Source: Xenorhabdus indica
GTDB lineage: Bacteria; Pseudomonadota; Gammaproteobacteria; Enterobacterales; Enterobacteriaceae
DNA length: 64,000 nucleotides
Assembly (NCBI RefSeq): GCF_014467235.1
Contig: NZ_NKHP01000002.1
Span: 181,527 to 245,526, forward strand
Reading direction: 5' to 3'
In this document: in pieces, positions 60,372 through 64,000 of the stretch
Layout of the letters: every line of letters begins with the position of its first letter
Numbering within the stretch: position 1 is the stretch's first letter
The notes under the pieces: generated by a model
The model's input: the letters and a program-made list of their open reading frames with translations, nothing else
What the model was told of the DNA's origin: nothing
The model's database searches: none
Program-made: the position numbers and the translations under genes

Positions 60372-61148
60372 TTATCCAAATTGGATTGTCAACATACTCA
60401 AAGAGCCGTCTTCAATACCTTCAACAGGCGTCGAAATTGGCTCTTTTTTATCCCATGTTCCCAACACATAGAAAAGTGGCAGAAAGTGTTCTGATGTCGG
60501 GTGAGATAACTTACCATCTTCTCTGTCCAGAGCCTGCAATAAAGGATGTGGTTCCTCAAGGCTGGTCAAATTTTCGCGCACAAACTGTTCAAAAGACAGA
60601 GCCCACGAATAAGGCTCAGCTCCCAACTGCTCTGCAAGCTGATTATGCACGACATTCCCGCTTCCTATGATCATAACGCCTTCATCACGGAGCATAGATA
60701 ATTTCTTACCCATCTCATAATAGAAAGAAGTGGATTGATTACGATCTATACTCAGTTGGATAACAGGAATAGCCGCATCAGGATACATTTTAGCTAATAT
60801 TCCCCAGGAGCCGTGATCTAAACCCCATTCTTCAAAATCCGTTTCGACCTCAATGGGTTCAAGAATATCCTGTACCAATACAGCCAGTTCAGGAAAACCT
60901 TTCGCTGGATATTGTTTCTCATGTAACTCTCTGGGAAAGTTGCCAAAATCATGGATAGTTCTTGGTTGGGCCATTGCTGTCACAGCAGTGCCATTTGTAT
61001 ACCAATGCGCAGAAATCACCAGAATTGCCCTTGGTGTGGGTAACTTTTGTCCCAATTCGAACCAGGAACGTGAATAACAGTTGTCTTCAATGGCATTCAC
61101 TGGACTACCATGACCAATGAATAATGCGGGTATTCTCAGGAGACTCAT
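60372..61148 (-). CDS. ygiD: 4,5-DOPA-extradiol-dioxygenase-type protein YgiD
   Basis: YgiD belongs to the class III extradiol ring-cleavage dioxygenases (LigB fold). The E. coli enzyme opens DOPA between carbons 4 and 5 in vitro, but its physiological role is uncertain. The 258-residue protein has the metal-ligand histidines in LFIGHGSPVNAIEDN near 11-25 and VISAHWYTNGTAV near 45-57, the GLDHGSWGIL segment near 107-116, and a conserved late histidine in SEHFLPLFYVLG near 219. It has its own promoter region in the 330-base gap toward ribB. In E. coli the zinc transporter zupT lies in this gap; here it is absent. Confidence 0.93.
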   Translation of the reverse strand: MSLLRIPALFIGHGSPVNAIEDNCYSRSWFELGQKLPTPRAILVISAHWYTNGTAVTAMAQPRTIHDFGNFPRELHEKQYPAKGFPELAVLVQDILEPIEVETDFEEWGLDHGSWGILAKMYPDAAIPVIQLSIDRNQSTSFYYEMGKKLSMLRDEGVMIIGSGNVVHNQLAEQLGAEPYSWALSFEQFVRENLTSLEEPHPLLQALDREDGKLSHPTSEHFLPLFYVLGTWDKKEPISTPVEGIEDGSLSMLTIQFG

Positions 61149-61477
61149 TTTCGTCCCTCATGCGGCAAATCAAACATGATAGTTATGATAATGACAAAAA
61201 AATTATGGCAAGATTATGAAGCTTCGTCCTTGAATGTGACCAATCAAAAAATAATGGAGCACTTCAAAAATACTGAAAGGCCACAGGGTGTGGACTGCGG
61301 CCTTACAAGCGTACATGCGATATAACTGATATATTCTACCCCGTCCGACCCTTTATGCCGAACTATTTTTACCCCTCATCCGTCAATTTGCAGTTTTATT
61401 GGCTGTGTATTGAGAATTATGGGGTATTCCATGCTAGTTGGAAGGCAATTTCAGTAGAAAAAAACAACTATGCTGAG
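61149..61477. other. ygiD-ribB intergenic region
   Basis: A 330-base gap without a supported gene. An imperfect hairpin (AAGGCCACAG with CTGCGGCCTT, 61277-61304; one mismatch) could terminate ribB transcription on the minus strand, where TCAGTATTTTTG follows. The ygiD promoter should be near 61180-61230, which is AT-rich. An open frame at 61355-61591 runs into ribB in antisense and has no coding appearance. Confidence 0.5.
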
Positions 61478-62131
61478 TCAGCTAACCGCTTTTTCCATCT
61501 TAATACGATAATCAACCAGATCGTCAATGGTGACCACTGGCATATCGTGCTGTTTTGCAAACTTAATAACCTCAGGCGCTCTGGCCATTGAGCCATCATC
61601 GTTTGTCAGTTCACACAGCACCCCGGCTGGTTTGAAACCCGCGAGTTTCATCAAATCAATCGTCGCTTCGGTATGGCCACGGCGGGTTAACACCCCCCCA
61701 TTCTGTGCCCGCAGAGGGAAAACATGCCCAGGGCGATTCAGATCATTCGGTTGCGCGCCATCAGCTATGGCTGCACGAATGGTAGTAATACGATCTGCGG
61801 CAGAAACGCCGGTTGTTACTCCCTGTGCAGCTTCAATAGTGACAGTGAAAGCTGTCTGATATTGGCTGGAGTTGTTTTCGACCATCATAGGTAACTGCAA
61901 TTGCTGACGGCGTTTTTCCGTCATACAAAGACACACAATCCCGCTGCCATGACGGATAGTTAATGCCATTTGTTCCACAGTCATAGTTTCGGCAACGAAA
62001 ATCATATCACCTTCATTTTCACGATTTTCATCGTCCAGTACCATTACACCATGGCCTGCACGCAAAGCAGCTATCGCACGTTCGACACGTTCAAATGGCG
62101 TACCATAAGAAGAAAGTAGCGTCTGATTCAT
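61478..62131 (-). CDS. ribB: 3,4-dihydroxy-2-butanone 4-phosphate synthase
   Basis: RibB converts ribulose 5-phosphate to 3,4-dihydroxy-2-butanone 4-phosphate plus formate, feeding riboflavin synthesis. The 217 residues equal the E. coli length. The acidic catalytic loop [18 protein letters not shown] is near residues 32-49, the THE-like region [17 protein letters not shown] near 60-76, [13 protein letters not shown] near 108-120, [20 protein letters not shown] near 132-151 and RAGH-type [13 protein letters not shown] after it. The FMN riboswitch 120 bases upstream controls it. It stands alone, not within a rib operon, as in E. coli. Confidence 0.97.
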   Translation of the reverse strand: MNQTLLSSYGTPFERVERAIAALRAGHGVMVLDDENRENEGDMIFVAETMTVEQMALTIRHGSGIVCLCMTEKRRQQLQLPMMVENNSSQYQTAFTVTIEAAQGVTTGVSAADRITTIRAAIADGAQPNDLNRPGHVFPLRAQNGGVLTRRGHTEATIDLMKLAGFKPAGVLCELTNDDGSMARAPEVIKFAKQHDMPVVTIDDLVDYRIKMEKAVS

Positions 62132-62249
62132 GGTAAAAAAACCTCTTTTAAAATGTATGGATTACCAGAATCAGGGCGATTTTGAGGAGTTGATATTGCT
62201 TAAAAATACAGCAATAAAAACAACAGACGAGCGCAAGCGCCCGGTTGAT

Positions 62250-62490
62250 ACTGTTATTCTCTCCCATCCGGACTATCACCGTCGGCTCCAGAATCACACT
62301 GGATCTGCTGACCTCTGTTTTATCCTCAGTTGTTATGATAATCAGTTACGAAAATTAGTTTCTGACAACCAATTTTTGACAACACGTTTCTATCAAAAAA
62401 GGATAATGACAAACAGAGCGCTCGCGGGCTTCATGAAATCACCAAAAGTCATTTCACTTTACCGCCGGTAGGGACTTTCACCCTGCCCTG
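62250..62490 (-). promoter_or_regulatory. FMN riboswitch (RFN element) of ribB
   Basis: Read on the minus strand, the element begins with CTCAGGGCAGGGTGAAAGTC continuing CCTACCGGCGGTAAAGTG (62489 downward), includes the AGCCCGCGAGCG segment near 62419-62430, and ends with TCTGGAGCCGACGGTGATAG and TCCGGATGGGAGAG (to about 62255). These are the conserved junction and helix sequences of the RFN element in the right order. The central arm between AGCCCGCGAGCG and GTCAGCAGATCC is long and AT-rich. About 120 bases separate the aptamer from the ribB start. A compact GCGCTTGCGC palindrome followed by a T-rich run (62209-62237) may be part of the expression platform. Confidence 0.94.
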
Positions 62491-62675
62491 AGATAAACAA
62501 TTTGACTATAACGTTTATAATTCATCAGAGCAATCGACAAAAGCAAATATAAAACCGATCTCTCAATCAATTGTGCTTTTGTCATCAGGTATTAAAATAG
62601 CAACAACACACTGTTTTGTTATTCATTTAACAGCCCTGTCATTTAAACAGCGCAGCCATTAAAAGGATGATCATC

Positions 62676-62954
62676 ATGCTCGATCCCAAAAAAATTGAAC
62701 AAATTGCCCGCCAGATCCACAGTGCTATGCCGAAAGGCGTAAAAGAGTTCGGTGATGATGTAGAGAAGAAATTGCGTACTATATTGCAATCCCAACTGAG
62801 TAAACTGGATCTCGTCAATCGTGAAGAGTTTGATATCCAGACTCAGGTATTACTGCGTACTCGTGAAAAATTGGTTAGTATGGAACAGCGCCTGAGTGAA
62901 CTGGAAGCCCGTCTCGAAAGCCAACAACCAAGTGCTGAAAAGAAAGCGGAATAA
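62676..62954 (+). CDS. ubiK: ubiquinone biosynthesis accessory factor UbiK
   Basis: UbiK (YqiC, BMFP family) binds UbiJ and lipids and supports aerobic ubiquinone synthesis. I start it at the ATG at 62676 ([15 protein letters not shown]) because AAGGAT lies eight bases upstream and this matches the E. coli N-terminus; an ATG three codons earlier is possible. The 92 residues include an amphipathic N-terminal region and a C-terminal coiled coil ([33 protein letters not shown]) that drives trimer formation. A perfect hairpin follows its stop, and it converges with hldE. Confidence 0.95.
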   Translation: MLDPKKIEQIARQIHSAMPKGVKEFGDDVEKKLRTILQSQLSKLDLVNREEFDIQTQVLLRTREKLVSMEQRLSELEARLESQQPSAEKKAE

Positions 62955-62960
62955 CGGTAT

Positions 62961-62990
62961 TGAGGAGAATTGCTACAAGAGACAATTCTC
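62961..62990. terminator. hairpin between convergent ubiK and hldE
   Basis: AGGAGAATTG (62961-62970) pairs perfectly with CAATTCTCCT (62981-62990) around a ten-base loop, six bases after the ubiK stop. The following bases (GCTTATTC) are only weakly T-rich, so the call as terminator is moderate. It is placed to stop transcripts from ubiK. Confidence 0.6.
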
Positions 62991-63068
62991 CTGCTTATTC
63001 AGGCAATGCCGTTTATGTCATAAATTAAATAACGAAAGGAACATAACGGCATTATGATGCGGGTAATC

Positions 63069-64000
63069 TTACTGATTTTTAATTATTTTGATGATGTTGG
63101 TCGTTGAGATCCCATCTTCAAAGTTTAATACCTTCACTTCTCCACCAGCAGCCCAGACTTCTTTGCTACCGGCAATCTCTTCTGGCTTATAATCCCCGCC
63201 TTTGACCAGAATATCAGGCAAAATTCCCGCAATTAAGCGCTGTGGTGTATCTTCTTCAAATGCCACGACCCAATCCACCGATTCCAGCGCAGACAATACG
63301 AGCATCCGTTGTTCCAGTGGATTCACTGGACGTGTTTTCCCTTTCAGGCGCTTGGTTGAAGCATCACTGTTCACTGCCACGATCAGACGATCGCCCAGTT
63401 TACGAGCATTGGACAAATAAGATACATGACCCGCATGAAGAATATCAAAACAACCATTAGTCATCACAATACGCTCACCGCGCTGACGCGCCTGTTCGAC
63501 GACTTCTTTCAGACGTGATTCATCCATCACACCAAAGCCCGTTTCTGCACGACCGCGTACTGCGTTTTCCAGCTCTACCTGAGACACAGTAGATGTTCCC
63601 AATTTTCCAACCACGACCCCGGCGGCTGCGTTAGCAAGATAACAGGCCTCCGCCAATGGCTTTCCTGCTGCGATTGCCGCTGCCAAAACACCAATCACTG
63701 TGTCACCAGCCCCCGTTACATCAAAAACTTCTTGTGCCTGCGTTGGTAAATGCAGCGGTGGCTGTCCCACACATAGCAGGCTCATGCCTCGTTCAGAGCG
63801 GGTGATCAACAGGGCTTTCAGCTCCAGATCCTGCACCAGTTGCGTGCCTTTCTGTACCAGCTCGTCATCATCTTTGCAATGACCAACCACAGCTTCAAAT
63901 TCTGACATATTTGGTGTCAATAATGTTGCACCACGGTAACGTTCAAAGTCGTTGCCTTTGGGGTCGATCAAAACAGGAACACCTGCTTCATTCGCCAATT
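63069..64000 (-). CDS. hldE: bifunctional heptose 7-phosphate kinase / heptose 1-phosphate adenylyltransferase (3' part)
   Basis: HldE phosphorylates D-glycero-beta-D-manno-heptose 7-phosphate and then adenylylates the 1-phosphate, supplying ADP-heptose for the LPS inner core. The 5' part of the gene lies beyond the window, so about 310 of some 475 residues are visible. The end of the PfkB-type kinase domain is present, with [20 protein letters not shown] holding the catalytic aspartate. The adenylyltransferase domain follows, with [19 protein letters not shown] including the HxGH motif, and later [13 protein letters not shown]. The C-terminus ends [12 protein letters not shown]. An internal methionine near 63998 is not the true start. 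Confidence 0.96.
   Translation of the reverse strand, partial: LANEAGVPVLIDPKGNDFERYRGATLLTPNMSEFEAVVGHCKDDDELVQKGTQLVQDLELKALLITRSERGMSLLCVGQPPLHLPTQAQEVFDVTGAGDTVIGVLAAAIAAGKPLAEACYLANAAAGVVVGKLGTSTVSQVELENAVRGRAETGFGVMDESRLKEVVEQARQRGERIVMTNGCFDILHAGHVSYLSNARKLGDRLIVAVNSDASTKRLKGKTRPVNPLEQRMLVLSALESVDWVVAFEEDTPQRLIAGILPDILVKGGDYKPEEIAGSKEVWAAGGEVKVLNFEDGISTTNIIKIIKNQ

Noticed and set aside
62130..62471. Open frame of 113 codons upstream of ribB
   Set aside because: It lies on the opposite strand of the FMN riboswitch and its leader; the conserved bases are explained by the RNA element.

Overview
The window is a stretch of an enterobacterial chromosome. Gene content, protein similarity and gene order are those of the Morganellaceae, most probably Xenorhabdus, with Photorhabdus as the close alternative. 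The reasons are: nearly every housekeeping protein aligns with its E. coli counterpart over its full length; a PirA/PirB insecticidal binary toxin pair is present; and intergenic DNA carries copies of a hairpin-forming repeat that I associate from memory with these nematode symbionts. The genus is an inference and no search was run.

The backbone can be read as three blocks that lie apart in E. coli. Block 1 (1-25388): end of csdE, tcdA, mltA, three initiator tRNA-Met genes, amiC, argA, recD-recB-ptrA-recC, the pseudopilin cluster ppdC-ygdB-ppdB-ppdA, thyA-lgt, ptsP-rppH. Block 2 (25507-44902): thiBPQ under a TPP riboswitch, polB, rapA, rluA, djlA, lptD-surA-pdxA-rsmA-apaG-apaH, folA. Block 3 (47496-64000): sufI/ftsP, plsC, parC, parE, yqiA-cpdA-nudF, tolC, ygiB-ygiC, ygiD, ribB under an FMN riboswitch, ubiK, and the 3' part of hldE.

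Accessory DNA sits in the gaps of this backbone. Two AT-rich orphan genes of one paralogous family lie in opposite orientation: one (2946-3701) directly after the tRNA-fMet cluster, the other (29116-29934) between thiQ and polB, where E. coli has the arabinose genes. I do not recognise their function. The pirAB toxin operon (45201-47014) sits at the junction of blocks 2 and 3, with a strong hairpin on one side and a 500-base AT-rich leader containing a perfect inverted repeat on the other.

Functionally the window covers recombination repair (RecBCD, Pol II with a likely LexA site), envelope biogenesis (LptD, SurA, Lgt, AmiC, MltA, PlsC, HldE, TolC, FtsP), chromosome decatenation (ParC/ParE), cofactor synthesis (thiamine uptake, riboflavin, pyridoxal phosphate, folate, ubiquinone), nucleotide housekeeping (ApaH, RppH, NudF, CpdA) and ribosome/tRNA modification (RsmA, RluA, TcdA). 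The least ordinary signals are the pirAB locus, the orphan gene family, an array of eight palindromic GTTAYAMC boxes at about 16-base spacing between parE and parC, and a glycine in ParC at the position of the quinolone-determining serine 80.
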